A stretch of 64,000 bases of DNA. Origin: Poriferisodalis sp963663635. GTDB lineage: Bacteria > Actinomycetota > Acidimicrobiia > Acidimicrobiales > Poriferisodalaceae. A model generated the notes under the pieces. It was not told where the DNA came from, did not search any database, and saw nothing but the letters and a program-made list of their open reading frames with translations. Each line of letters opens with the position of its first letter. The stretch's first letter is position 1. The translations under genes were made by a program, and so were the position numbers. Shown in pieces: positions 53,526 to 61,614 of the stretch. The DNA lies in NCBI GenBank assembly GCA_963663635.2, contig CAXXMY010000005.1, positions 62,001 to 126,000 of the forward strand, read 5' to 3'.

Positions 53526-54966
53526 GGTTCAACCGGTCGTCGCAACACTTCGAGATGGAGGTGTTCGATGGGACGGCAGCCGGGATGGATGGTGACGCGG
53601 ACGGGGCGGCCGGCGATGCGGTCGCCGGGTCGTCCGCCGGCTCGACGCGATCTGGAGCGGGCGTTTTGGGTCAAGGTCGCCGAGGGTCTGTCGAGCGAGG
53701 ATGCGGCTGTGGCGTGCGGGGTGTCGGGCCCGGTGGGGTCGCGTTGGTTCCGCGAGCGTGGCGGGATGCCGTCGATCCAGCTCAGTGCGTTGTCGGGCAG
53801 GTATCTGTCGTTCGCTGAACGCGAGGACATAGCGTTGTGGAGGGTCCAGGGACATGGTGTGCGTGCGATCGCCCGCCGGCTGGGCCGTTCGCCGTCCACG
53901 GTTTCGCGGGAGCTGCGACGCAATGCGGCCACCCGCGGCGGCGAGCTGGAGTATCGGGCCGGGGTTGCGCAATGGAAAGCGGAGCTGATGGCGCGTCGCC
54001 CCAAGACCGCCAAGCTGGCGTGCAATGACCGGCTGCGCGGTTATGTCCAGGACCGCTTGGCCGGCACGATCAGTCGACCCGGCGGGGAGCCGGTGGCGGG
54101 GCCCGAGGTTCGCTTCGTCGGGCGGCGTCACGGCCGTCGAGCCGATCGGCGTTGGTCCAAAGCGTGGAGCCCGGAGCAGATCTCGAACCGGCTGCGGGCC
54201 GATTTCGTCGATGATGAGTCCATGCGGATCTCCCACGAAGCGATCTACCAGGCGCTCTATGTCCAAGGCCGAGGCGCTCTGCGGCGCGAGCTCGTCGCCT
54301 GTTTGCGCACGGGCCGGGCGCTGCGCGTCCCCCGAGCGCGCAGCCGGGGACGCGGCAAGAAATTCGTGAGCGATGAGATCATGATCAGCGAACGGCCCCC
54401 CGAGGTCCACGACCGCGCCGTTCCCGGCCACTGGGAAGGCGATCTGATCCTCGGGCTCGACAGCTCAGCCATCGGAACCCTCGTTGAGCGCAGCACCCGG
54501 TTCACGATGCTGCTGCACCTGCCCCCCATGGACGGGCACCGCCAAGGACCACGCGCCAAGAACGGACCGGCGCTCGCCGGCCACGGCGCCCAAGCCGTCC
54601 GCGACGCGATCGCCGCCCAGATCGCCACACTGCCGCGCGAGCTGCGCCGCTCATTGACCTGGGACCAAGGCGCCGAGACGGCCCAGCACGCCCAGCTCCG
54701 CATAGCCACCGGCCTCGACGTCTGGTTCTGCGACCCCCAGTCCCCATGGCAGCGCGGCACCAACGAGAACACCAACGGCCTGCTGCGCCAGTACCTCCCC
54801 AACCGCACCGACCTCGCCCGACACACCCCACACGACCTCGACGCAGTCGCTCACGCCCTCAACACCCGACCCCGAAAAACCCTCAACTGGAAAACCCCAG
54901 CCGAAGCCCTCAACGAACACCTACTCTCACTCCAACAAGCCGGTGTTGCCACGACCGATTGAATCC
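53526..54966 (+). mobile_element. IS30-type element (second kind)
   Basis: The terminal inverted repeats are GGTTCAACCGGTCGTCGCAA on the left and, inverted, GGATTCAATCGGTCGTGGCA on the right. It is unrelated in its ends to the shorter IS30-type copies A and B. It separates an IS3-type orfB fragment from a cpaF-like fragment. Confidence 0.8.
53568..54962 (+). CDS. IS30 family transposase
   Basis: A 464-residue transposase. An N-terminal HTH (FWVKVAEGLSSEDAAVACGVSGPVGSRWFRERGG) is followed by the IS30 HTH_38 (YLSFAEREDIALWRVQGHGVRAIARRLGRSPSTVSRELRRN). The DDE core is VPGHWEGDLILGLDSSAIGTLVERSTR (first Asp), LTWDQGAETAQHAQLRIATG (second Asp) and SPWQRGTNENTNGLLRQYLPNRTDL (Glu). The length and all catalytic residues fit a complete, possibly active enzyme. 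Confidence 0.9.
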   Translation: MGRQPGWMVTRTGRPAMRSPGRPPARRDLERAFWVKVAEGLSSEDAAVACGVSGPVGSRWFRERGGMPSIQLSALSGRYLSFAEREDIALWRVQGHGVRAIARRLGRSPSTVSRELRRNAATRGGELEYRAGVAQWKAELMARRPKTAKLACNDRLRGYVQDRLAGTISRPGGEPVAGPEVRFVGRRHGRRADRRWSKAWSPEQISNRLRADFVDDESMRISHEAIYQALYVQGRGALRRELVACLRTGRALRVPRARSRGRGKKFVSDEIMISERPPEVHDRAVPGHWEGDLILGLDSSAIGTLVERSTRFTMLLHLPPMDGHRQGPRAKNGPALAGHGAQAVRDAIAAQIATLPRELRRSLTWDQGAETAQHAQLRIATGLDVWFCDPQSPWQRGTNENTNGLLRQYLPNRTDLARHTPHDLDAVAHALNTRPRKTLNWKTPAEALNEHLLSLQQAGVATTD

Positions 54967-55326
54967 ACCCTCTTCACCGGCGAACACTGGCTCGCAGATG
55001 TGCTCTTGGCGGCCACCGGTCAGCGCCAGCGCGGCCCGGTCAGGGCCGAACACATAGAGGTTCTCCACCTCAGGCCTCCGCAGAAAGCGTTCAATCGGTC
55101 CAGCTCCCAGCAGGGCATCGACCTGATCTCGCATCCACGCCAAGTCCTCGTCGGTCAGCATGCGGCCGGTCTCGTTCAGTGCATGCGCCTCGCGGCGGCG
55201 GATGGCGTCATTCGCGACGATCTCGCACGCCTCGACGGAGAGCTCTGATGCCGCGCTCTCGTCGAGCCGGAACTCCTGCACCACCGAACGCACATCGGCC
55301 CAGATCTCGTCCCGGAGCAGCGTCAC
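54967..55326 (-). pseudogene. N-terminal fragment of a CpaF/TadA-type secretion ATPase
   Basis: About 118 codons: LSVEACEIVANDAIRRREAHALNETGRMLTDEDLAWMRDQVDALLGAGPIERFLRRPEVENLYVFGPDRAALALTGG. This is the N-terminal domain of CpaF-type ATPases (LLGxGPLExLLxDPxVxEI pattern). The Walker motifs are missing because the IS30-type element replaces the rest. The start overlaps the upstream CpaE-like stop. Confidence 0.65.
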
Positions 55327-56291
55327 GATGCCGGTCCTTCGCTGACGAGTTCACGTGCTCCGGCGGCGAGGTCATCGTCGCCCGTGCTCTCGGCGTCGCT
55401 GTGGCCGGCGTGGCCGTTCGTGGGTTCGCGGTCGTCACCGTCATGGCCCGCAGGCGGTGCCGCGGCAGGGCGCAACGACGACAGCAGTCTGCGCAGCTTC
55501 GAGAATGACGGCGACTCTGCGGCTTCGGGAGACGGCGTCCGCTCCGACTCGTACAAGCCGATCAGGGCGGACACGCGGCTCGCGACCTTGTCGAGCTCGC
55601 CACCTACAGCGCGGTCACGACGGTGGGGTCGTTCGCGCAGCATGCGGTCGTCGTCGACAACGGGAAGCCGGCCTGCCACGTGAAGCTCGGTCTGAAGATG
55701 CAACTCTTCGTCGCCAAGCTCGCAGGCGCCTTCCACAACGAGCAGCCGATGATTGCGTCCAAAGACCATGACTCCGGCATCTGCGCACAGTTGCCGGAGT
55801 TGGCGTGCGGCATCGGCGTCGCTGACTGGAGCAACGATGACCAGCACCTCAGCAGCGAGCAGCAACGGGTTCAGCGGCGAGGGTTCGTGCTGCAGCGACG
55901 TGGCCACGATGACGCGGCGCACGGCGTCGATCGACGTCATTGGGTCGACGTGCTCTGAGAGCCATTGCATTGCCAGTGCCGCCGCGTCTGCATTGAACGG
56001 GCCGAACAGCGCCCACAGAGAACCCGCGGAAACTTCGAGGTCATAGCAGTGATTGGCGAGCGTCCGCAATTGCGGCTCCTCGCGTGACACCATCAGGGAT
56101 GGCAGCCCGCGATCCGCAGGGGAAAAGCCAGTGCGAGACGTCTCGCCGACCCGCTTGGCAAGCGTTGAGCCTTCTCGCGCCGCATCCACGAAGAGCACGC
56201 TGAGCCCGGCCGCGGACCAGCATCTCGCCAACGCCAAACCGACAGCGCCGGCATCGAGCCGTGTCGTCGGCGTGGTCACCACAGCGAGCAC
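55323..56291 (-). CDS. CpaE-like / MinD-ParA-type protein of a Tad locus
   Basis: A 322-residue protein starting at GTG 56291 after AACGGAGG; the open frame extends 29 codons further. The fold is SIMIBI-like: VLAVVTTPTTRLDAGAVGLALARCWSAAGLSVLFVDAAREGSTLAKR, where a P-loop GKGGVGKT is not present, then VRRVIVATSLQHEPSPLNPLLLAAEVLVIVAPVSDADAARQLRQLCADAG. The last 100 residues are charged and low-complexity. It overlaps the CpaF-like gene by 4 bp. It is probably a degenerate-ATPase pilus-assembly partner, now without a functional CpaF. Confidence 0.5.
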   Translation of the reverse strand: MLAVVTTPTTRLDAGAVGLALARCWSAAGLSVLFVDAAREGSTLAKRVGETSRTGFSPADRGLPSLMVSREEPQLRTLANHCYDLEVSAGSLWALFGPFNADAAALAMQWLSEHVDPMTSIDAVRRVIVATSLQHEPSPLNPLLLAAEVLVIVAPVSDADAARQLRQLCADAGVMVFGRNHRLLVVEGACELGDEELHLQTELHVAGRLPVVDDDRMLRERPHRRDRAVGGELDKVASRVSALIGLYESERTPSPEAAESPSFSKLRRLLSSLRPAAAPPAGHDGDDREPTNGHAGHSDAESTGDDDLAAGARELVSEGPAS

Positions 56292-56535
56292 ATCAACCTC
56301 CGTTACGAGCGGGCTCCGCAGTTGCGGGAGCACCAGATTCCATTTGTCAGGACTGCAGCTCCCCAGGCGCAGGTCCAAACGGCGATGTCGCCGGGACGCA
56401 GTTCTCGAACGAGTCAGCGCAGCGCGAGAGTACGGAACAACTTCGAAATAGTCAATGTGAGTTACTCGCGCACAGTTGTGCTAGTCGACGTGCCCGTCTC
56501 CTCTTCGGATTGGCACAGGTCGGATTCTGGGTGCG

Positions 56536-57011
56536 TCAGCTGCCGGGGCCGAACGACCACAAGCAGAACGCCACGACTGCCGCAGTGCCGACCACCAAGC
56601 CCGGTGCCCAACGGACACTTGCGCCGCGACCCTCGCGCTGCAGGGCCAGCAGGGCAGCCGGCCATGCTGCGACAGCGCCGGCCAGCAGTGCCCACCAGGC
56701 CCACTGCACCCCCCACCACCCGGCCAAGATGCTGTTCACGATGATCAGCCGGACATCGCCGTAGCCGAGATTGTCCGATAGACGACTTCGAAGAACGCCG
56801 CTACCGATGCGGCACCGATGAGTGCCCAGGCGAAGCGGCTCAGATTGCCAGCGATCAACGCGGCTGTGCAGAGCAACGCGGCAACGGCGAGCCCTGCCGG
56901 CCATACCGCCCGGCGGGGAACGATCCCGCCGCGGATATCGGTGACCGACACATAGATGCCGAGTGCAGCCCAGATCACGCTTGCTGCGACGACGGGCATT
57001 GCCTCTGCCAT
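56536..57011 (-). pseudogene. Prepilin peptidase (CpaA/TadV-type), single frameshift
   Basis: The first frame reads MAEAMPVVAASVIWAALGIYVSVTDIRGGIVPRRAVWPAGLAVAALLCTAALIAG (first membrane helices and the DxxxxxIP aspartate region) to about 56775. The next frame then reads DNLGYGDVRLIIVNSILAGWWGVQWAWWALLAGAVAAWPAALLALQREG (GxGD second aspartate) to 56536. One extra base near 56770-56778 splits it. It lacks the N-methyltransferase cysteine domain, as in TadV types. Ribosome-binding ACGGAG precedes the ATG. Confidence 0.7.
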
Positions 57012-57020
57012 GAACTCCGT

Positions 57021-57125
57021 TCAACGCGCAAGCCCAGCGACGCCGTTCACGGTCTGTTCGGGCTCGGTCTGTTCGGGCTCAGTGCTCTGAGCCGACACCG
57101 GGTTCACGGCGGCCAACAAGAGCAT
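57021..57125 (-). CDS. Small hydrophobic-N-terminus peptide
   Basis: A 34-codon frame, MLLLAAVNPVSAQSTEPEQTEPEQTVNGVAGLAR. Its ATG overlaps the GNAT stop (TGATG) and its stop precedes the prepilin peptidase start by 9 bp. A short hydrophobic start and VSAQ cleavage-like site suggest an exported peptide, or it may just be a translational coupler. Evidence is positional. Confidence 0.3.
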   Translation of the reverse strand: MLLLAAVNPVSAQSTEPEQTEPEQTVNGVAGLAR

Positions 57126-57634
57126 CACCGCACCGGCAACGGCAGGCGCTGCATCACCGTCACGTCCAGCCAGCGGCCGAACTTGCGGCCAACCTCGCGT
57201 TCGACGCCGACGAGATCGAAGCCGTGCTTGGAATGCAGCGCAATCGACGCAGCGCCGGCGTCCGCGATGCGGGCGAAGGTCGCATGAAAACCGTGCTCGT
57301 CGGCGAGTGCCACCAGGTGACCCAGCAGGAGGTCGCCGACGCCGCGCCCCTGGTGGTCGCGGTGCACGTAGATCGAGTCCTCCACGCTGGTCGAGTACGC
57401 CGGACGCGGTCGGTACGGCGACAGGCACGCCCATCCCAAGACGGTCGCCCCGACCTCTTCGTCAGAAGTGGCCACGATGCATGGATACGCGCCCGAGTGC
57501 TCCCGCATCCAGGCGAGCTGCTCGGCTTCGGTGCGCAGCACCATGTCGAAGGTCGCCGTGCCCTCGGTGACCTCACGGTTGTAGATCTCAGCGATCGCAT
57601 CGGCGTCACCGGTGGTGGCCAGCCGAGTGTGCAT
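57125..57634 (-). CDS. GNAT N-acetyltransferase, phosphinothricin acetyltransferase-like
   Basis: A 169-residue GCN5-related acetyltransferase: MHTRLATTGDADAIAEIYNREVTEGTATFDMVLRTEAEQLAWMREH (Pat-type N-terminus), VLGWACLSPYRPRPAYSTSVEDSIYVHRDHQGRGVGDLLLGHLVALADEHGFH (acetyl-CoA Q/RxxGxG/A loop as QGRGVG), ALHSKHGFDLVGVEREVGRKFGRWLDVTVMQR. The start is the internal ATG 57634; the upstream open frame crosses low-complexity sequence. It is first in the operon with the prepilin peptidase. It detoxifies or modifies an amine-bearing substrate; the exact one is unknown. Confidence 0.85.
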   Translation of the reverse strand: MHTRLATTGDADAIAEIYNREVTEGTATFDMVLRTEAEQLAWMREHSGAYPCIVATSDEEVGATVLGWACLSPYRPRPAYSTSVEDSIYVHRDHQGRGVGDLLLGHLVALADEHGFHATFARIADAGAASIALHSKHGFDLVGVEREVGRKFGRWLDVTVMQRLPLPVR

Positions 57635-57790
57635 TCCAGCGAAGTTACCGGCGACGCCGCGGCGCGGGCCAGAGCGTTTCGCGAGAGCCGAATTCTGCCG
57701 GCAATCGCCTTGGCAGCGGCAGATACACTCGCCAACCCTCAGTGTTGCTCGCGGTCGCTTGCGCACGCCGCTGGCTGCACGCCGAAATTC

Positions 57791-57863
57791 GCCCCGTTAG
57801 CTCAGTAGGTAGAGCACAGCCATGGTAAGGCTGGTGTCGCCGGTTCGATTCCGGCACGGGGCT
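57791..57863 (+). tRNA. tRNA-Thr (GGT)
   Basis: The cloverleaf is readable. Acceptor GCCCCGT pairs with ACGGGGC, the D arm is GCTC/GAGC, the anticodon stem CAGCC/GGCTG has loop ATGGTAA (anticodon GGT at 57824-57826), and the T arm contains GGTTCGATTCC. The discriminator is T and CCA is not encoded. Confidence 0.95.
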
Positions 57864-57877
57864 CGCCGCGGGGCTGC

Positions 57878-57975
57878 GGCGGGATAGCTCAATTCGCGAG
57901 AACGCACGGCAGCGGCGGCCATTTGGGGTCGCCGTCGGGTGCGCGGCATCTTGAGGTCCCGGTTGGTGCGGTCGC
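57878..57975 (+). pseudogene. Degenerate tRNA-Met-like sequence with insertion
   Basis: The segment starts GGCGGGATAGCTCAATT and continues GAACGCACGGC, nearly the 5' half of the tRNA-Met at 58021. After about 32 extra bases it resumes CATCTTGAGGTCCCGGTTGG, like the 3' half. The acceptor 3' strand and a proper anticodon loop are missing. It is a decayed duplicate of the neighbouring tRNA-Met. Confidence 0.55.
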
Positions 57976-58020
57976 TGGGGCGGTTGTTAGTGCGCTCAGT
58001 AGACTTCGCCCGAAGATTTC

Positions 58021-58097
58021 GGCGGGATAGCTCAGTTGGTCAGAGCGCACGGCTCATAATCGTGAGGTCCCGGGTTCGAGCCCCGGTCCCGCTACCA
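58021..58097 (+). tRNA. tRNA-Met (CAT)
   Basis: Acceptor GGCGGGA pairs with TCCCGCT (one G-T pair), D arm GCTC/GAGC, anticodon stem CACGG/TCGTG with loop CTCATAA (CAT), T arm CCGGGTTCGAGCCCCGG. The discriminator is A and CCA is encoded. A single tRNA-Met next to secE/nusG is usually the elongator; that assignment is by position. Confidence 0.95.
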
Positions 58098-58203
58098 CCG
58101 GCTCATCATCGCGGGGTCGCACCACTGGATCTGGACGCGACCGAGAATGCCGCGGGTACCCTGTTGCGGCGGACAATCGCCCAGACTGCCCGCACCCTCG
58201 CTA

Positions 58204-58277
58204 AGGGCAGTAGCTCAATTTGGTAGAGCACCGGTCTCCAAAACCGGCGGTTGCGGGTTCGAGTCCCTCCTGCCCTG
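58204..58277 (+). tRNA. tRNA-Trp (CCA)
   Basis: Acceptor AGGGCAG pairs with CTGCCCT, anticodon stem CCGGT/ACCGG has loop CTCCAAA (CCA at 58238-58240), and the T loop is GGTTCGAGTCC. The discriminator is G. It precedes secE by about 80 bp, the arrangement common in bacteria. No rpmG (L33) gene lies between tRNA-Met and tRNA-Trp. Confidence 0.95.
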
Positions 58278-58358
58278 CGAACCGGCCGCCCTGCTGACCC
58301 ACAGCCGGGCGGATCGACTGTGCCCACGTCCTGAAAATTCGAGCCGGAGACCTCGCAG

Positions 58359-58667
58359 ATGGCCATGAACCGACGGACCCGCCGTCAACTGCAGCGTCAG
58401 GGTGAAATGACCGCTGACGGCGCGCCTGCGTCGCGGCGCGAACGGCGCCAGCCGGCAGCGGCATCGCCAACGTCCGAGCGCTCCGGACCAGCGCAGTTTG
58501 TAGGCGAGGTCCGCTCGGAACTGAAGAAGGTGATCTGGCCGACACGGCCCGAGCTCATCAACTACTCCATCGTGGTGTTGATCACCATCGTGGTGCTGAC
58601 TGCACTCATCGCCGGACTCGACTGGATTCTGGGCGAGGGAGTGCTCCGCCTCTTCGACGTCAACTGA
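58359..58667 (+). CDS. secE: Preprotein translocase subunit SecE
   Basis: A 102-residue single-span SecE. The basic N-terminal region is followed by the conserved amphipathic segment FVGEVRSELKKVIWPTRPELINYSIVVLITIVVLTALIAGLDWILG, with the membrane helix at about 68-90. It stabilises SecY in the SecYEG channel. ATG 58359 or the in-frame ATG two codons later may be used. It is first in the run with nusG, 23 bp apart. Confidence 0.93.
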   Translation: MAMNRRTRRQLQRQGEMTADGAPASRRERRQPAAASPTSERSGPAQFVGEVRSELKKVIWPTRPELINYSIVVLITIVVLTALIAGLDWILGEGVLRLFDVN

Positions 58668-58690
58668 CCCACCACGAGAGCGACCCAACC

Positions 58691-59458
58691 GTGACCGACA
58701 CCTCCGCAGCGCCCGACACCGACCCGATGGCGGCAGCCCGCCAACTGCTGGGCGCGCAGACAGCCAGCACATTGATGGGCCCCGGCACCGCTGCCTCTGC
58801 CGATGCTGCTGCCGACACCGCGTCCGGTCGTGGCGAATCTGCCGCAGGAGACGTTCTGAGCGAAGACGACCTGCTCGCCGAGGCCGAACCAGAGCCCAAG
58901 CGCGTCTCGCCGTACGACCTACCGGGCCGCTGGTTCGTTGTGCACACTCAGTCGGGATACGAGAAGAAGGTCAAGCAGAATCTCGAAGCCCGCATCGGCA
59001 CCTTTGACATGGAAGACCGCATTCTCGAAGTCGCCATCCCGATGGAAGACGTGATCGAATTCAAAGCCGGCCGCAAGGTCGTTGCCAAGAAGAGGATCTT
59101 TCCCGGTTACTTGCTCATTCGCTGCCGCCCGAGCGACGAGGCACATCACATGATCCGCAGCACCCCGGGCGTCACCGGCTACGCCGGCCCCGGCGGCAAG
59201 CCGTCGCCGCTGCGCCGACGCGAAGTCGAGGCGTTCCTCTCCGAGCCCGACGACGGGCCCGAGACGCAGCGCCGTACCAAGCCGTCCATGATCTTCGAGA
59301 TCGACGAGAGCGTGAGGATCAAGGAAGGCCCGTTCTCGGACTTCCAAGGCCAGGTCATAGAGATCAACGAGGAGCAGCTCAAGGTGAAGGTGTTGGTGAA
59401 CATCTTCGGCCGCGAGACTCCCGTCGAACTTGACTTCGTCCAGGTCGCGAAGATCTGA
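58691..59458 (+). CDS. nusG: Transcription termination/antitermination factor NusG
   Basis: A 255-residue NusG starting at GTG. About 70 acidic, low-complexity residues precede the NGN domain (GRWFVVHTQSGYEKKVKQNLEARIG, MEDVIEFKAGRKVVAKKRIFPGYLLIRC, TPGVTGYAGPG). The C-terminal KOW domain is ESVRIKEGPFSDFQGQVIEINEEQLKVKVLVNIFGRETPVELDFVQVAKI. It binds RNA polymerase and links it to Rho or S10. The extended acidic N-terminus is common in actinobacteria. Confidence 0.95.
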   Translation: MTDTSAAPDTDPMAAARQLLGAQTASTLMGPGTAASADAAADTASGRGESAAGDVLSEDDLLAEAEPEPKRVSPYDLPGRWFVVHTQSGYEKKVKQNLEARIGTFDMEDRILEVAIPMEDVIEFKAGRKVVAKKRIFPGYLLIRCRPSDEAHHMIRSTPGVTGYAGPGGKPSPLRRREVEAFLSEPDDGPETQRRTKPSMIFEIDESVRIKEGPFSDFQGQVIEINEEQLKVKVLVNIFGRETPVELDFVQVAKI

Positions 59459-59484
59459 CCCCCCAATTCACCCAGGAGCACTCC

Positions 59485-59928
59485 ATGGCAGCCAGACCCA
59501 CGAGACGCAAGCGAGTCACAGCGCACGTGAAGATTCAGATTCCCGCTGGTCAGGCTTCGCCTGCACCGCCGGTGGGCACCGCGCTGGGTCCGCACGGCGT
59601 CGCGATCATGGACTTCTGCAAGGAGTACAACGCGCAGACCGAATCGCAGCGCGGCACGATCGTCCCGGTCGAGATCACGATCTACGAGGACCGCTCATTC
59701 ACGTTCGTGACCAAGACACCGCCGACGTCAGTGCTGTTGCGTCACGCTGCAGGAATTGAGAAGGCGGCCACCAGTCCCGGGCGCGAGACGGTGGCGAAGG
59801 TCACCCACGCGCAAGTGACCGAAATCGCGACGACAAAGCTGCCCGACCTCAATGCCCGTGACCTGCTCAGCGCCAAGCTGCAGGTGATCGGCACAGCGCG
59901 GTCGATGGGCATCGAAGTCGTCGCCTGA
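59485..59928 (+). CDS. rplK: 50S ribosomal protein L11
   Basis: A 147-residue L11, close to the family length. The N-terminal domain has VKIQIPAGQASPAPPVGTALGPHGVAIMDFCKEYN. The C-terminal domain has TFVTKTPPTSVLLRHAAGIEKAATSPGRETVAKVTHAQVTEIATTKLPDLNARDLLSAKLQVIGTARSMGIEV. Sequence AGGAG lies before the ATG. It follows nusG and precedes rplA, the standard L11 operon. Confidence 0.96.
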   Translation: MAARPTRRKRVTAHVKIQIPAGQASPAPPVGTALGPHGVAIMDFCKEYNAQTESQRGTIVPVEITIYEDRSFTFVTKTPPTSVLLRHAAGIEKAATSPGRETVAKVTHAQVTEIATTKLPDLNARDLLSAKLQVIGTARSMGIEVVA

Positions 59929-59961
59929 CGCGCCCCGCCTACCGCTACAGGAGAACCGCAG

Positions 59962-60648
59962 ATGTCAGGGAAGAAGTACACCGACGTCACCCGTCGGTAC
60001 GACCGGCAGATGATGCATGAGCCCCAGCAGGCCATCGAGATGGTGCGCAACTTCGCGCCGGCAAAGTTCGATGAGTCGGTGGAGTTGTCCGTTCGGCTGG
60101 GCGTTGATCCGCGCAAGGCCGACCAGATGGTGCGCGGCACGGTCGCGTTGCCTTCGGGCACCGGCGGAGATGTGCGTGTGGCGGTTTTCGCCCGGGGCGA
60201 CGCCGCAGCCGAGGCCTCCGAGGCGGGTGCCGATGTTGTCGGTGCCGCCGACTTGGCCGAGCGCGTCGAGGCTGGTTTCACTGAGTTCGATGTGGCCATC
60301 GCGACCCCCGACATGATGGGTGTGGTCGGCCGGCTCGGTCGGGTGCTCGGCCCGAGAGGCCTCATGCCGAATCCGAAGTCGGGCACGGTGACCGCTGATG
60401 TGGGCAAGGCCGTCGGCGAGTTCAAGGGCGGCAAGGTCGAGTACCGCACCGACCGTTACGGCAATGTGCACCTCGCCATCGGCAAGGTCAGCTTCAGCCT
60501 CGAAGACCTCGAGGCCAATCTGGCTGCGGTGATGGGCGAACTCGCTCGCGCCAGGCCCGCGAGCGCCAAGGGCCGATACGTGAGAAAGATGGTCATGTCA
60601 TCCACGATGGGCCCCGGCATCCGCGTCGACACGACGGACTTCAACTAG
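59962..60648 (+). CDS. rplA: 50S ribosomal protein L1
   Basis: A 228-residue L1: DESVELSVRLGVDPRKADQMVRGTVALPSGTG, VFARGDAAAEASEAGADVVGAADLAERVEAGFTEFDVAIATPDMMGVVGRLGRVLGPRGLMPNPKSGTVT and the C-terminal VRKMVMSSTMGPGIRVDTTDF. It forms the L1 stalk and may repress its own operon. GGAGAA lies before the ATG, 33 bp after rplK. Confidence 0.96.
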   Translation: MSGKKYTDVTRRYDRQMMHEPQQAIEMVRNFAPAKFDESVELSVRLGVDPRKADQMVRGTVALPSGTGGDVRVAVFARGDAAAEASEAGADVVGAADLAERVEAGFTEFDVAIATPDMMGVVGRLGRVLGPRGLMPNPKSGTVTADVGKAVGEFKGGKVEYRTDRYGNVHLAIGKVSFSLEDLEANLAAVMGELARARPASAKGRYVRKMVMSSTMGPGIRVDTTDFN

Positions 60649-60976
60649 CGGCCGCCAAATGTCGATGGCTCGCGCTTGGACGGCGTGGGCTCCACACCCC
60701 AGGTTGGAGGCGACGAGGGTGCCAGATAGCTTGTTGCGCCTGACAACAAGCTCGCCGTAGATCTCCGGTGGCTTCGGCCTGAAATCGGCGTGCGGTTCCG
60801 CTCCCTTCGAGCGGGCCCCGCACTTCGAGCCTGATGAGGCGGACTGCGTTCCTGTGCGCCTGCGCCAGGGCAGCGGTTCTGTCTGGTCTGCGGACCGGCT
60901 GGCCGATCCGGGGCCGGTGAGCAACCGAATCGTGCAAGCCCAATCCAGCACAGCCACACAGCACAGGAGCACCCCG
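60649..60976 (+). promoter_or_regulatory. rplJL leader with hairpin
   Basis: A 328-bp non-coding gap between rplA and rplJ. It contains a perfect 9-bp stem (AGCTTGTTG at 60728-60736, CAACAAGCT at 60744-60752, 7-nt loop), which could terminate or attenuate the rplKA transcript. Further folded GC-rich sequence follows up to AGGAG at 60965. The position fits a separately controlled rplJL unit with an L10-binding leader; that function is inferred from position only. Confidence 0.5.
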
Positions 60977-61546
60977 GTGAACGCAACCACGGCAACTGAC
61001 GCACCTGCGCGCGCACCCCGGGCCGACAAGGTCGCAGTGGTGGACGAAGTCCGCCAGCGCTTCGACGACGCGGAAGCAGTGCTGTTCACCGAGTACCGCG
61101 GCCTCGACGTCGGCGCCCTTGCGGCGCTGCGCGGCCATCTCATCGATGCCGACTGCCGCTACAAGATCTACAAGAACAGTCTCGTTCGTCTTGCGATTGA
61201 ATCCTCGGCACCCGAAGGAACACTGGATCTGCTCCTGGGACCTACCGCGCTGGCCTTCTGCGGCAAGGACCCGTCAGCCGCCGCCAAGGCCCTGCGGCAA
61301 TTCGCAGCCGACAATGAGGCTCTGATCATCAAGGGCGGCGTGCTCGCGGGCACCCTGCTCGACGGAGTGCAGGTGCGCGAGCTGGCAGACCTGCCGTCAC
61401 GCGATGAGGTCATGGCCCAGATCCTTGGCGCGTTTGCGGCCCCGTTGAGCTCGCTCGCGTCGATGATGAACAACCTGCTCGGCGAGATGTCCGGCTTGAT
61501 TCAGGCTTTGGCCGACAAGGCACCCGACGACGCCCCGGCCGAGTAG
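60977..61546 (+). CDS. rplJ: 50S ribosomal protein L10
   Basis: A 189-residue L10 starting at GTG with AGGAG 7 bp upstream. The open frame extends further but without similarity. VAVVDEVRQRFDDAEAVLFTEYRGLDVGALAALRGHLIDADCRYKIYKNSLVRLAI is the N-terminal rRNA-binding domain. The C-terminal helix AAPLSSLASMMNNLLGEMSGLIQALADK holds the L7/L12 dimers. Confidence 0.95.
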   Translation: MNATTATDAPARAPRADKVAVVDEVRQRFDDAEAVLFTEYRGLDVGALAALRGHLIDADCRYKIYKNSLVRLAIESSAPEGTLDLLLGPTALAFCGKDPSAAAKALRQFAADNEALIIKGGVLAGTLLDGVQVRELADLPSRDEVMAQILGAFAAPLSSLASMMNNLLGEMSGLIQALADKAPDDAPAE

Positions 61547-61614
61547 CCGGCTGGCAATCAACTGAATCCGCACGAAACCGATCTCAACGAACCCAGCCTC
61601 AAGGAGCAAGCATC

